Below, one piece after another: positions 9,101-16,940 of a stretch of DNA of 64,000 nt. The notes under the pieces were generated by a model. That model was not told where the DNA came from, made no database searches, and was given only the letters and a program-made list of their open reading frames with translations. How positions within the stretch are numbered: the first letter of the stretch is position 1; each line of letters opens with the position of its first letter. The translations under genes were made by a program, and so were the position numbers. Source of the stretch: Paenibacillus paridis. Lineage in GTDB: Bacteria; Bacillota; Bacilli; Paenibacillales; Paenibacillaceae. The stretch is taken from the NCBI RefSeq assembly GCF_006345825.1, contig NZ_VCIX01000083.1, positions 1 through 64,000 of the forward strand. The letters are read 5' to 3'.

Positions 9101-9851
9101 CCTTCCCGTTTCTCAACTCCGTGATTGCTGCGTCCGTCTCATTCTTGAGCGCCGCGAGGGCCGCTTCCTTCAAATCCTGAATCTCCAGCAGTTCCAACGC
9201 TTTTCTGCTGCTGAATTCCGCAAGCTCCTCTTCTTTGCTTCGCTTCAGCTCCGCCAGTTCCTGTTCTTTGGTGCCCATAAGCTCGGCAAGCGCCGCTTCC
9301 TTCTCCGCCTGCACCTCGGCAAGCTGGGCATCCTTCTTCGACCGAAGCGCCGCAATTCGCTCCACATTCTCCTGCGTAAGCCGCAGAATCGTCTCTTCCT
9401 GCACCTTGATCGCTTCGGCTGCCGCTGCCTGCTGGGCCGACGTCTGCTCTGCCGCTAGCGCCAGCATGTCAGCCAGCTCGGCTTCGGCTGCTTCCTTCGC
9501 CTTCTGCAGCTGCTCCGCTGCCATCCGCTTCGTCTCCGCCAGCTCTGCCTGCAGGGAAACCGCCTGCTGGCTGAGCTGCTCGAGCTCCGTCAGCAAAAGC
9601 GTAAGCCGTGCTTCCTCTTCAAGAAGCCTTGTATTGTCACGCCTCAAGCGGAAAACTTCCTCAGTGATTTGTACCGCTGAGAGTACAGCTAGCTTAGGCA
9701 TATCCAGCCTTGGATACCCTTTGGCGAGCTTCTTCATGCTCTCGTCGATGGCTGCTGCAACCCTTTTCATATATTCCACATTAGAATGGCCTTTTAGCTT
9801 ATATTGAACTCCATATATATCAACCGTAACTACCGTTTGTTCAGCATCCAT
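6147..9851 (-). CDS. zapA: Giant ZapA-domain protein with long hendecad coiled coil
   Basis: The first about 90 residues match ZapA, the FtsZ-ring-associated protein (TVVTVDIYGVQYKLKGHS, then a helix ending VFRLRRDN). Bacillus ZapA stops there at about 85 aa. Here the helix continues for about 1,150 more residues rich in Glu, Ala, Gln, Leu and Lys, 1234 aa in total. Much of the tail is an 11-residue repeat: about 16 consecutive hendecads near residues 165-340 (LxxxKExxLAE type) and about 30 near 655-1010 (xEHEEQxxxxx type). Three 18-residue repeats (ELEQGWxADKEALEQRA type) lie between. The start at 9851 is preferred over an upstream ATG because AGGAGGA lies 10 nt before it and it begins at the ZapA domain. 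It follows pheST, as zapA does in Bacillus, but a terminator separates them. Cytoplasmic, probably at the division site (inference). Confidence 0.85.
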   Translation of the reverse strand: MDAEQTVVTVDIYGVQYKLKGHSNVEYMKRVAAAIDESMKKLAKGYPRLDMPKLAVLSAVQITEEVFRLRRDNTRLLEEEARLTLLLTELEQLSQQAVSLQAELAETKRMAAEQLQKAKEAAEAELADMLALAAEQTSAQQAAAAEAIKVQEETILRLTQENVERIAALRSKKDAQLAEVQAEKEAALAELMGTKEQELAELKRSKEEELAEFSSRKALELLEIQDLKEAALAALKNETDAAITELRNGKEAELAKLRSEKEAEVAALREALENQEIELELEKEIKLSELENAKAEELAALRREKEEQLSLVTAELEAALQAVKEEKETRLNELEGSWKSKWEDREQSWLAHTEASQIELAKLGEEREQAWKAEAAQTEQAFKADLERRRNGWLEERARLQAQAAELEQGWRADKEALEQRAVELEQGWSAEKEVLEQRAAELQQSWGADKEALELRLSEAEEQLMLAMEQEESFRTSYAQLEQDVRARESEYEQLQSELKETRSQLEELQGAKELATAQVQELEQKLAHERSHVSAADKRATDLQQRLKDAAEREQQQAERLQQLEELHIEQEEQLLQLRLEQEVHEQRHLKEKEEQRDQLRAEFEQQRDVLEEGHVQQLLSLQEEQRELVRTLRLEQEEQLKIVEAENDELFKQMSAESNDRFEQLAADRDLRIKELAEAHEAYLLQLANQHEEQLLEQEMQHEDQIKQLVLEQEAKAASKASEHEEQAAQRAANHQAQMAQKTAEYEEQAARLTAEHESRLRQLTDQYEEQLLEQEVQHEDQMKALAGEHEAQTAGKASEFDQQAKRWKADFEAQIAKKDSEHEEEAARRAADYEAQLAKKDAEQRAQASELAAAHESKLKQLVDQYEEQLLEQELLHEEQSQQLLREHEEQAVRKASEYEGQAAQRAIEVDNKIKQLTDEYEEQLLEQAVQHEDQLKQLTEEYEAKSKAFAAQQAARSEQLVDQYEERYIELAAKQDEMRRELAEEREDRLAQLVAEHEEQLKQLTVNHEELQLQQQHDYETAIQKLQAQLDQIERIAASAAEGEQTYKAELDKLAAKERELTEQLEWTAARERIAAQQLEAASARERELTERLKEQEQYAEQTAAEALRLEQERQKREAEDGELRDRLERAMQEAAAASERKLELNEHTSKLAEERDAAARRAEKLAYERDEAASAVESLSYERDEAARSAEKLAGDHADLLEQHHRLKNEYSKLQTEYNEWIELIEHS

Positions 9852-9991
9852 TAAGGCGAATCCTCCTATTGTCCAAGTAGAGCAAGCGTAAACGGCTGAT
9901 TTGGCTCTTATAAAGAGCCGTTTTCCGTTTCCCGTTGAAATATAGGCATAATCCTCTTCCAAAAACCGAATCATGCCTTATATTTAAAAGG

Positions 9992-10038
9992 AAAAAGCCG
10001 CATCGATAGCTCACTAGGAACTATTTCGATGCGGCTTT
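9992..10038 (-). terminator. Terminator after pheT
   Basis: AAAGCCGCATCGA (9994-10006) pairs with TCGATGCGGCTTT (10026-10038). On the minus strand it is followed by a T run. It ends the pheST transcript before the ZapA-like gene. Confidence 0.85.
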
Positions 10039-10051
10039 AAAGGTTTCCTGC

Positions 10052-12493
10052 CTACTTGCGCAATTCCGCTGCAAAAGATTGTTCTAATTGTAAAACAACC
10101 TTGCCATGCAGCTCCGTTACTTCCTCATCCGTCAGCGTACGCTCTCCATGGCGGTAAATCAGCGACAACGCGACGCTCTTTTTGCCTGCGCCGAGCTTTT
10201 CGCCGGTGTATACGTCGAAGACGCGAACAGACTCCAATAACTCGCTTCCGATCTCCCAAGCTACGCCTGTCAGCTTCGCAGCCGCCACCTCGTGGTCAAC
10301 GACGAGCGCAATATCACGCTGCATAGCCGGATAACGCGGAAGAACCTTATACTCGATTCCTGAATCGGCAAGCTCATAAATCAAATCAAGCCCAATTTCC
10401 AGCACATACGTATCGGCAAGATCTGCCTCCAATTGAAGCGCAGGATGCAGCTGGCCTACGTAACCAATCACTTCATTGCCTTTCGGCGTGTGAAGAAGAA
10501 CGGCGGCCGTGCGGCCCGGGTGAAAATGCTCCGGCTGTGCAGCTTCGTACGACACGCTTGCCGTAAGTCCCAGCACCGCGAATATTGTCTCCAAAATACC
10601 CTTCGCATCATAGAAATCCACTTGCGACGCTTTCGCATTCCACTGCGCTTCCGTACGGTTGCCTGTCAGCAGCGCTGCAAAGCGATGCTTCTCATGCGGC
10701 AAGCGCGTCAATTGCTCTTCATCGGTGTGGAAGACGCTGCCAATTTCAAACAGCGCTGCCGATTCGTTCTTCCGGTTGCGGTTATAGGCAGCGGTCTCCA
10801 GCAATTGCGCGACAAGCGTCGTGCGAAGCACACTGCGGTCCTCGCTCATCGGCATAGCAAGCTTCACGGGGTTCGTGTGCTCTGCCAGAGCAGGGAACAG
10901 CTTCGTGCGCTCAGGTCCGGTGAAGGAGTAGCTAACTACCTCATGAAGCCCTGCATCCGACAGCCGTTTGCGCAGTTCGCGGCGAATCGTTTGTGGTTTT
11001 GTCAAAGAGCCGGGCACGACATCGCCATGAATAAGCGTCGTCGGAATTTCATCATAGCCGTGAAGACGGGCTACTTCCTCTATTAAGTCAACGGCACGCG
11101 TAATGTCGCCGCGGCGCGTCGGCACGTTTACGGTGAATACATTGCTGTCAGAGAGCTCGTACTCAAAGTGCAGGCGTCCGAAAATCGTTTGAACCTCTAG
11201 CCGGGATAGCTCCGTACCAAGGTAGCCGTTGATTTTGTCCAATGATACGGGGACTTGTACCGGCTTCGCAGCCGCTGCTGCTGCCTCAACGATACCTTCG
11301 GTCACCAAGCCTTCGGAAAGCTGCGCAATGAGGGATGCCGCACGGTCCAGCGCCGGAATGACGCGAGCCGGATCTACTTCTTTCTCAAAGCGAATGCTTG
11401 ATTCTGAACGAAGTCCAAGCTGGCGCGACGTTTTGCGCACCGTGCCGCCATCGAACTTAGCCGATTCCAGCAGGATATTAACCGTCTCGCCCGTAACCTC
11501 AGTGCTCGCTCCGCCCATAACGCCCGCAAGCGCAATCGGCTTCTCGCCATCCGTGATGACAAGCATATGCGGCTCTAGCTTGCGCTCTTGATCATCAAGC
11601 GTGACCAGCGTTTCGCCCGCTTTGGCTAGGCGGACATCGATCCGTCCCCCTGGCAAGCGGTCAGCGTCAAAAGCATGAAGCGGCTGGCCGTACTCCAGCA
11701 TAACGAAGTTCGTAACGTCAACCACGTTGCTGATCGGGCGAATGCCGGCAGCGATCAGGCGGTTTTGCAGCCAAAGCGGAGATTCTCCGACTTTTACGCC
11801 TTTGATGTAACGGGCCGAATAATGCGAGCAATGCTCTTCAGCGCTTATTTTGACCGATACTAAGCTGTCCGTGCTGACCGAAGTATGGTTGATTGCCGTT
11901 TCAGGCAAACGAACCTCGCGGCCGGTCAATGCGCCAATCTCGTAGGCTACGCCAATCATGCTGAGGCAATCCGAACGGTTAGGCGTCAGGTCCAGCTCAA
12001 GCACTTGATCGTCAATGCCCAGCACTTCGCCGATCGGCGTACCGATCTTCGTCGCTGCTGGAAGAACTAGGATGCCTTCTTGCTGTTCCTTTGGCAGCAG
12101 CTTCTCATTGAGGCCAAGCTCCTTCGCCGAGCAAATCATCCCTTGGGATTCCACGCCGCGCAGCTTCGCGCGCTTAATCTTGAAATCGCCGGGCAGCACC
12201 GCGCCGATCACGGCAACGGGAACGAGCTGGCCTGCATCGACGTTTTTGGCGCCGCATACGATCTGAAGTTCCTCGTCTGTGCCAACGTCCACTTTGCACA
12301 CATTAAGCTTATCCGCATCCGGATGCTTTTCCTTCGATTTCACATAACCGACGACAACGCCGTTTACGCCTTTATTGCGGGACTCGACAACGTCGATTTC
12401 GATGCCGCCGCGCGTCATTTTCTCCGCAAGCTCTTCCCCCGTGAATCCGGACAGGTCGATATATTCATTTAACCATTTATAGGATACTCTCAT
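10052..12493 (-). CDS. pheT: Phenylalanine--tRNA ligase beta subunit
   Basis: This 813-aa protein is the beta chain of the alpha2-beta2 phenylalanyl-tRNA synthetase, which charges tRNA-Phe in the cytoplasm. The N-terminus MRVSYKWLNEYIDL is typical. It is followed by an EMAP/OB-fold tRNA-binding domain (about 40-150, KSKEKHPDADKLNVCKVDVG), the B3/B4 editing domain (about 210-360), the B5 domain, and the C-terminal FDX-ACB anticodon-binding domain (PRYPAMQRDIALVVD to the end). Length is normal. It lies 24 bp after pheS and shares the T-box-controlled transcript. Confidence 0.97.
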   Translation of the reverse strand: MRVSYKWLNEYIDLSGFTGEELAEKMTRGGIEIDVVESRNKGVNGVVVGYVKSKEKHPDADKLNVCKVDVGTDEELQIVCGAKNVDAGQLVPVAVIGAVLPGDFKIKRAKLRGVESQGMICSAKELGLNEKLLPKEQQEGILVLPAATKIGTPIGEVLGIDDQVLELDLTPNRSDCLSMIGVAYEIGALTGREVRLPETAINHTSVSTDSLVSVKISAEEHCSHYSARYIKGVKVGESPLWLQNRLIAAGIRPISNVVDVTNFVMLEYGQPLHAFDADRLPGGRIDVRLAKAGETLVTLDDQERKLEPHMLVITDGEKPIALAGVMGGASTEVTGETVNILLESAKFDGGTVRKTSRQLGLRSESSIRFEKEVDPARVIPALDRAASLIAQLSEGLVTEGIVEAAAAAAKPVQVPVSLDKINGYLGTELSRLEVQTIFGRLHFEYELSDSNVFTVNVPTRRGDITRAVDLIEEVARLHGYDEIPTTLIHGDVVPGSLTKPQTIRRELRKRLSDAGLHEVVSYSFTGPERTKLFPALAEHTNPVKLAMPMSEDRSVLRTTLVAQLLETAAYNRNRKNESAALFEIGSVFHTDEEQLTRLPHEKHRFAALLTGNRTEAQWNAKASQVDFYDAKGILETIFAVLGLTASVSYEAAQPEHFHPGRTAAVLLHTPKGNEVIGYVGQLHPALQLEADLADTYVLEIGLDLIYELADSGIEYKVLPRYPAMQRDIALVVDHEVAAAKLTGVAWEIGSELLESVRVFDVYTGEKLGAGKKSVALSLIYRHGERTLTDEEVTELHGKVVLQLEQSFAAELRK

Positions 12494-12517
12494 CGCTCTT
12501 CTTCCCTTCTCTCATTG

Positions 12518-13552
12518 CTACATTCTTGCGAATTGGCCAAGGAACCTTAGATCGTTTGTATAGAAATGACGAATATCGTCAATGCCGTATTTCAATAAGG
12601 CGATGCGCTCAACGCCCATGCCGAAGGCAAAGCCGCTAACCTCTTCCGGGTCATAGCCACCCATTTCCAATACGCGCGGGTGTACCATGCCGCAGCCGAG
12701 AATTTCAAGCCAGCCGGTTTGCTTGCACATCCGGCAGCCTTTGCCGCCGCACTGCACGCAAGTCACGTCAACCTCTGCACTTGGCTCCGTGAACGGGAAG
12801 AAGCTTGGGCGAAGGCGGATTTGCGCCTGGGCACCGAACATTTGCTGCACGAATTGCAGCAGCGTGCCTTTCAAATCGCTCATGCGGATATTTTTGCCGA
12901 TCACAAGTCCCTCGATTTGATTGAACTGGAACGAATGCGTCGCATCGTCGTCATCGCGGCGGTATACTTTGCCGGGGCAAATGACTTTAACCGGCGTTTG
13001 TCCGTTCATCGCTTTCATCGTGCGGACCTGAACCGGTGAAGTGTGCGTACGCATCAGAATGTCATCCGTTACATAAAAGGAATCCTGCATGTCGCGTGCT
13101 GGATGGTTTTTTGGCAGATTCAATGCTTCGAAGTTGTAATAGTCCGTTTCCACCTCTGGACCCTCAGCGATCGTGTAGCCAAGGCCGATGAACACATCTT
13201 CGATTTCTTGGGACACTTTATTAAGCGGGTGGACCGAGCCTGTAGGCAATGCCTTCCCTGGCAATGTAACGTCCAGCGTTTCCGCAAGAAGACGGTTATT
13301 CGTCTCAGCCTGCTGGAAGGCCTCCTGCTTCTCGTTGATCACGGATTCAATAGCCGCACGCACATCGTTCCCCACTTGCCCGATGATCGGACGCTCCTCG
13401 GCGCTTAGGCCGCCCATGCCGCGCAAAATCTCAGTTAAAGCGCCTTTTTTGCCCAAATATTTGACGCGCAAATCATTTAGCTGCTGGGGAGTATCCACAT
13501 GCTGAAGCTCCTGCAGCGCTTCGGTGCGCAAGCCTTCCAATCTTTCCTTCAT
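12518..13552 (-). CDS. pheS: Phenylalanine--tRNA ligase alpha subunit
   Basis: This 344-aa class II aminoacyl-tRNA synthetase subunit carries the catalytic site for phenylalanine activation. An N-terminal coiled-coil arm (about 1-90) precedes the catalytic core with motif 2 ([19 protein letters not shown]) and motif 3 ([19 protein letters not shown]). A Cys-rich stretch ([12 protein letters not shown]) sits in the core. The reading frame is open far upstream through the T-box leader, but ATG 13552 is the true start: GGAGG lies 9 nt before it and [12 protein letters not shown] matches the family N-terminus. It is the first gene of the pheST operon. Confidence 0.97.
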   Translation of the reverse strand: MKERLEGLRTEALQELQHVDTPQQLNDLRVKYLGKKGALTEILRGMGGLSAEERPIIGQVGNDVRAAIESVINEKQEAFQQAETNNRLLAETLDVTLPGKALPTGSVHPLNKVSQEIEDVFIGLGYTIAEGPEVETDYYNFEALNLPKNHPARDMQDSFYVTDDILMRTHTSPVQVRTMKAMNGQTPVKVICPGKVYRRDDDDATHSFQFNQIEGLVIGKNIRMSDLKGTLLQFVQQMFGAQAQIRLRPSFFPFTEPSAEVDVTCVQCGGKGCRMCKQTGWLEILGCGMVHPRVLEMGGYDPEEVSGFAFGMGVERIALLKYGIDDIRHFYTNDLRFLGQFARM

Positions 13553-13592
13553 TCTTCTTCGCCTCCGTATCATCTTTCCTGCATCTTGACAC

Positions 13593-13927
13593 AAAAAAAG
13601 CCCTCTCTCCCTGAAGGGACGAAAGAACCGTGGTACCACCCTAATTCGGATTACGTTCCAGCTCACGCGCGCTATAACCTCATACGAAGCCTGCGCCTGC
13701 CGCTTGGCAGCGGATTGCAATCCCTTAGCCCCAATAACGGCGGGAACCGGGCCTTCCCTACTCGCGCCGTGCGGCATGCCGCCATGGCGTTTCAGGTGCC
13801 TGCTCTGGAGTGAATCTTCAGCAGCCTTATCTCATAAAGACGCTCTCAATCTGCGGCGTCCTCTCCCTGTACGAAAGCACTGCTTACTCTTCTCCATCAT
13901 CGCTTTACTTCGGATATGGAACAATAA
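13593..13927 (-). ncRNA. T-box leader (tRNA-Phe-sensing riboswitch) of pheST
   Basis: The minus strand carries the conserved T-box sequence AGGGTGGTACCACGG, complementary at 13630-13644. It is followed by a terminator stem and seven T (13593-13599). Upstream is a structured stem-I region with an AGTA-like bulge. A UUC triplet at 13812-13814 followed by A is the best candidate for the phenylalanine specifier codon. The bulge UGGU fits the ACCA end of tRNA-Phe. Uncharged tRNA-Phe would stabilise the antiterminator and allow pheST transcription. Confidence 0.92.
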
Positions 13928-13932
13928 TCTAT

Positions 13933-13961
13933 ATTATATGCAATCAGCGGAGGCGATGCAA
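13933..13961 (-). promoter_or_regulatory. Putative sigma-A promoter of the pheST T-box transcript
   Basis: On the minus strand a perfect TATAAT -10 (13933-13938) lies 17 bp from a weak TTGCAT -35 (13956-13961). The predicted start is just upstream of the T-box leader. Confidence 0.5.
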
Positions 13962-13996
13962 CAGCTGCGGGACAATTCAAGGCTAAAAACTAGGAT

Positions 13997-14968
13997 TCAT
14001 GAAACGGACAGCATACCCAGCCAGTCCGAATCCGGTTTCATCAGGCGGATTCCATTTGCCAGCCAGCGCTTTTCCTCAGCCTTTAACAGAGGGAGATAAT
14101 GCATGAAATCCGCCAAATCCTTTTCTCTCGGAGCCAAGCTTTTAAACAGCAGCTGCCATACCGGATTGACGTATGGTCTTCCTGCTGCGTCTTTGTGAGC
14201 GAACTGCAACATTGGCATCGTGATATCCTTGTTTTTTCGAAATAGAATCTCGTCTCCCAGGCGTTCTGTAAGCAGAATCTCTAAAAAATCATCTCCCCTA
14301 AACAGATGCAAGCAGTATCTCGGCAGCGAAAGGTCGCTAAGCTGACCATAGTCAACCAGACGGTGTTCGCCGGGAACTGCGACTTTGATTTCCCAATTGA
14401 CAAAATAGTCCAGCACAGCTTGTACGTCCTCGCGATAAACACAAATATCGATATCCTCATGCTCTCTCGTCATGCAGCCAAGCCCAAGATCGACGGCCCA
14501 GCCACCAGCAATCAACCAGGGCTTCTTAAAATCACGCATGACATCCATCACAAATTGCAGATTGGGATGATTAAAGCTTTTTTTTATTACGGCAAGTATG
14601 CTTGCGGCCGTCTCATTTACTTCCTCCAACAATTCTCCTTTCGTAGGCGAATAAGCCATTCTGACGAGATCCGCACTAAATTGCTCAATGAATGGGAAAG
14701 GAAGCTCCTTCACAAAAAACTGCAGACACCATTCTTTCCACTGGTCATCCTTTGTTTTTAACACTTCTTTGATGTGCGGTATGGTTTCATCTGGATGTTT
14801 AAGCAATAGAGTCGCCACTTCCATCGCAATGGGCCAATTAATGTTTTGCAGCCATTCCACAAGCCTAGGAATCATCGGTGCCAAACTCGCTTTATCGAGT
14901 TGATACAATTGAGCTACTCTCTCAAAATCATGTTTATCCCTTGGGAGATAAAGGCTTATATCCTCCAT
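13997..14968 (-). CDS. DUF5071-like domain fused to a nucleotidyltransferase domain
   Basis: This 323-aa protein has two parts. Residues about 1-130 (SLYLPRDKHDFERVAQLYQL onward) resemble the DUF5071 helical-repeat family. Residues about 150-323 resemble the AadA/aminoglycoside-2''-adenylyltransferase-like nucleotidyltransferases, with GGWAVDLGLG, the acidic metal-binding motif EHEDIDICVY, and a following GEHRLVDYGQL segment. The substrate is unknown; small-molecule nucleotidylation is an inference from the fold. ATG 14968 is preferred to an upstream GTG because GAGGGG lies about 5 nt before it. The gene is divergent from the SUKH-like gene, with palindrome cluster B between them. Confidence 0.7.
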   Translation of the reverse strand: MEDISLYLPRDKHDFERVAQLYQLDKASLAPMIPRLVEWLQNINWPIAMEVATLLLKHPDETIPHIKEVLKTKDDQWKEWCLQFFVKELPFPFIEQFSADLVRMAYSPTKGELLEEVNETAASILAVIKKSFNHPNLQFVMDVMRDFKKPWLIAGGWAVDLGLGCMTREHEDIDICVYREDVQAVLDYFVNWEIKVAVPGEHRLVDYGQLSDLSLPRYCLHLFRGDDFLEILLTERLGDEILFRKNKDITMPMLQFAHKDAAGRPYVNPVWQLLFKSLAPREKDLADFMHYLPLLKAEEKRWLANGIRLMKPDSDWLGMLSVS

Positions 14969-14974
14969 AAACAC

Positions 14975-15451
14975 CCCTCGCTTTCCAAAAGCCTTTAAGA
15001 ACCTATAACGTTCATAAATCTTACTCTGAATTCATGCTTCTTGTTGCTCTTTCGTCTGCACCACCTAAAATAATCCGTCCGTCTTACATGAAAATAGGTA
15101 TTTTTCAACAGAATCGCCTCCATTGTTGAGTAGTGATTTAACTGGAATTATTCCCTCTAATTTGATTGTTTTCAGCCATTTTGAGGCTTTAGCTGGAATT
15201 TCTCCTTCTAATTCACCAGAAATCAACCGAAATCAGGTCAACTGGTTACATTAACGGGATAAATTCCATCTATTCGTTAGATGAAAATAAATTCGCTATT
15301 TTAGCAGGAAAAATTCCATCTAATCAAAACCAACAAGCGCCCCTCCGAGAAAGCTAATGATTCTCCTAATTCACCTATTCATTTATCTCTTTCTATTATT
15401 CTCCAATCCTATATTATTGTAAGATTATACGATATACAAATATTAACGAAA
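14975..15451. other. Gene-free stretch with palindrome cluster B
   Basis: No credible gene is seen in this 477-bp AT-rich gap between divergent genes. It contains the four-palindrome cluster at 15138-15323. No clear promoter was recognised for either neighbour. Confidence 0.6.
15138..15323. repeat. Palindrome cluster B (four 23-bp palindromes)
   Basis: Palindromes of the form TTAG-N2-GGAA-N3-TTCC-N2-CTAA lie at 15138-15160, 15189-15211, 15251-15273 and 15301-15323. Start spacings are 51, 62 and 50 bp. The first two are in forward and the last two in reverse orientation, so the whole 186-bp element has dyad symmetry about its centre. Copy 4 has perfect outer and inner arms. The spacings are near five and six helical turns. 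Confidence 0.85.
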
Positions 15452-16309
15452 GTGGGAACTGCATTGAAAGATCCGATAATCATCCCTGAACGTTTAAAAA
15501 CAATCATCCACTGGGAGAAAGAATTCGTCCCTGAAGTTCCCTATTTGGAAACGCCAACGGGGTATTTCCTTAGATTCAACGAAGAAGTCAATGGAGGATA
15601 TCCATGCTCCCCTGCGGACGCTATCCTTTTTGCAAACACGGGGATGGACGGGATTCATTATGCCTTTTTAACAGATTTCGGAACGGTAGCCAACTTGGAG
15701 GAAGCACCCATCGTATGTGTTTCTCCCATGGATTTTGGCAATTGCGTACGGCTTGTCGCAAGCAACCTTGAGGACTTTTTCCGTTTAAAGTTTTACGGGC
15801 ATGAAGGGCTGCTCATGAATGATTTCACAACAAAAGAAGACTATGCGAAGTACTGCCTTAAGGAACAGGATGAACCGGAGGTTTCCGAATATTTTGATCA
15901 CAATAAGTGGGAGAAGCAAAGGGCTGTCGTCAGGGCAGCAGCCATACAAACCTTTCATTTCGAGCCCATTGCTGAACCGTTCGATTATATCCAGCAGTTG
16001 CGCGCCGCTAGGGAAAAACAAATCGTCCTCGCTACGGCAGATCGATTAGGCGTTAGGGCGGTAAACACCTCTGCGCTCAAGCAGACGTACCTTCCGCATC
16101 CGTGGCACGGTCAAGAAATTCCATACGAAGAAACAGATGAGATCCGAGATTTTGTAGATGGAGCAGAGGTTGAAACCTTGCTGTCGTTTGTCAGGGATTA
16201 TCAGAATCAAGCTGTCGATGACACCTTCTCGCTTGCGATTGTATGTAGGGCACTGGAGGCTCGCGGTTTTCAAATGGAAGCGATGAGATTATCCAATTGC
16301 ATCGAATAG
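15452..16309 (+). CDS. Uncharacterised protein, possibly SUKH/SMI1-KNR4-like
   Basis: This 285-aa soluble protein has no signal peptide or membrane segment. Residues about 25-130 (PYLETPTGYFLRFNE, then GMDGIHYAFLTDFG and APIVCVSPMDFG) have the look of a SUKH/SMI1-KNR4 fold, but the match is from memory and weak. The C-terminal half is mostly helical without recognised motifs. The listed start is GTG with a poor binding site; a TTG at 15464 is an alternative. A strong hairpin terminator follows at 16322-16353. Confidence 0.6.
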   Translation: MGTALKDPIIIPERLKTIIHWEKEFVPEVPYLETPTGYFLRFNEEVNGGYPCSPADAILFANTGMDGIHYAFLTDFGTVANLEEAPIVCVSPMDFGNCVRLVASNLEDFFRLKFYGHEGLLMNDFTTKEDYAKYCLKEQDEPEVSEYFDHNKWEKQRAVVRAAAIQTFHFEPIAEPFDYIQQLRAAREKQIVLATADRLGVRAVNTSALKQTYLPHPWHGQEIPYEETDEIRDFVDGAEVETLLSFVRDYQNQAVDDTFSLAIVCRALEARGFQMEAMRLSNCIE

Positions 16310-16321
16310 GCCAACCAAGCG

Positions 16322-16357
16322 GAAAGAGGCAGCCGATTACGGCTGCCTCTTTCTGCT
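16322..16357. terminator. Bidirectional terminator
   Basis: GAAAGAGGCAGCCG (16322-16335) pairs with CGGCTGCCTCTTTC (16340-16353) around an ATTA loop. It separates the convergent genes at 15452 and 16757. Confidence 0.85.
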
Positions 16358-16361
16358 TTTC

Positions 16362-16757
16362 TCAATGGGGAAGCGTCAATTGCCAAGAAACGCCGAACTG
16401 ATCAGATACCCAGCCGAACTTCTTGCTGAAGGAGTAGTCACCAAGCGGCATAAGAATACTGCCTCCCGCCTGAAGCGCTTCATACAAACGATCAATTTCT
16501 TCCTCTGTGTCACAGGTAACATATAGTGAAAAAGAAGGGGTAAATGTAAACGCATGCTGGGCATAGCTGTCGATGCACATGATATTTTGGCCTTTTAAAG
16601 AGAACGTCGCAAGCATTACGCTTCCCTCCTTGCCAGCCTCATTCGCCCCATAACGTGTCATGCTGATCACTTTGGAATCTTCCATTAAGCTGATGTAATA
16701 ATTCATCGCTTCCTCTGCACGGCCTTCAAACATTAAAAACGGGGTTACCGTTGACAT
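16362..16757 (-). CDS. PhnB-like VOC-superfamily protein
   Basis: This 131-aa protein belongs to the PhnB/3-demethylubiquinone methyltransferase-like branch of the glyoxalase/VOC superfamily. MSTVTPFLMFEGRAEEAMNY, then GSVMLATFSLKGQNIMCIDS and FSLYVTCDTEEEIDRLYEAL, and the C-terminal FGWVSDQFGVSWQL are characteristic. The length is normal for one two-repeat unit. No substrate is known for this branch. It is a single-gene unit. Confidence 0.85.
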   Translation of the reverse strand: MSTVTPFLMFEGRAEEAMNYYISLMEDSKVISMTRYGANEAGKEGSVMLATFSLKGQNIMCIDSYAQHAFTFTPSFSLYVTCDTEEEIDRLYEALQAGGSILMPLGDYSFSKKFGWVSDQFGVSWQLTLPH

Positions 16758-16940
16758 CGCGTTTAAGCTCCTTTTCTAAGACAAGTGGTATTTCTTCTTT
16801 CATTTATAACATATATTCGAGGATCTATACCTGCACTTCCTGCCTATTACGGTCTAATAACAGCTTCCCTGTAACATAGATCACATCCAAAAGATACAAA
16901 TTAAGGTACGATGGGCTTAATACACAAAGGGGATGATTTT

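Noticed and set aside
13553-13777. N-terminal extension of PheS by 75 residues
   Set aside because: The open frame runs through the T-box leader and terminator; the extension lacks family similarity and the ATG at 13552 has a proper binding site.
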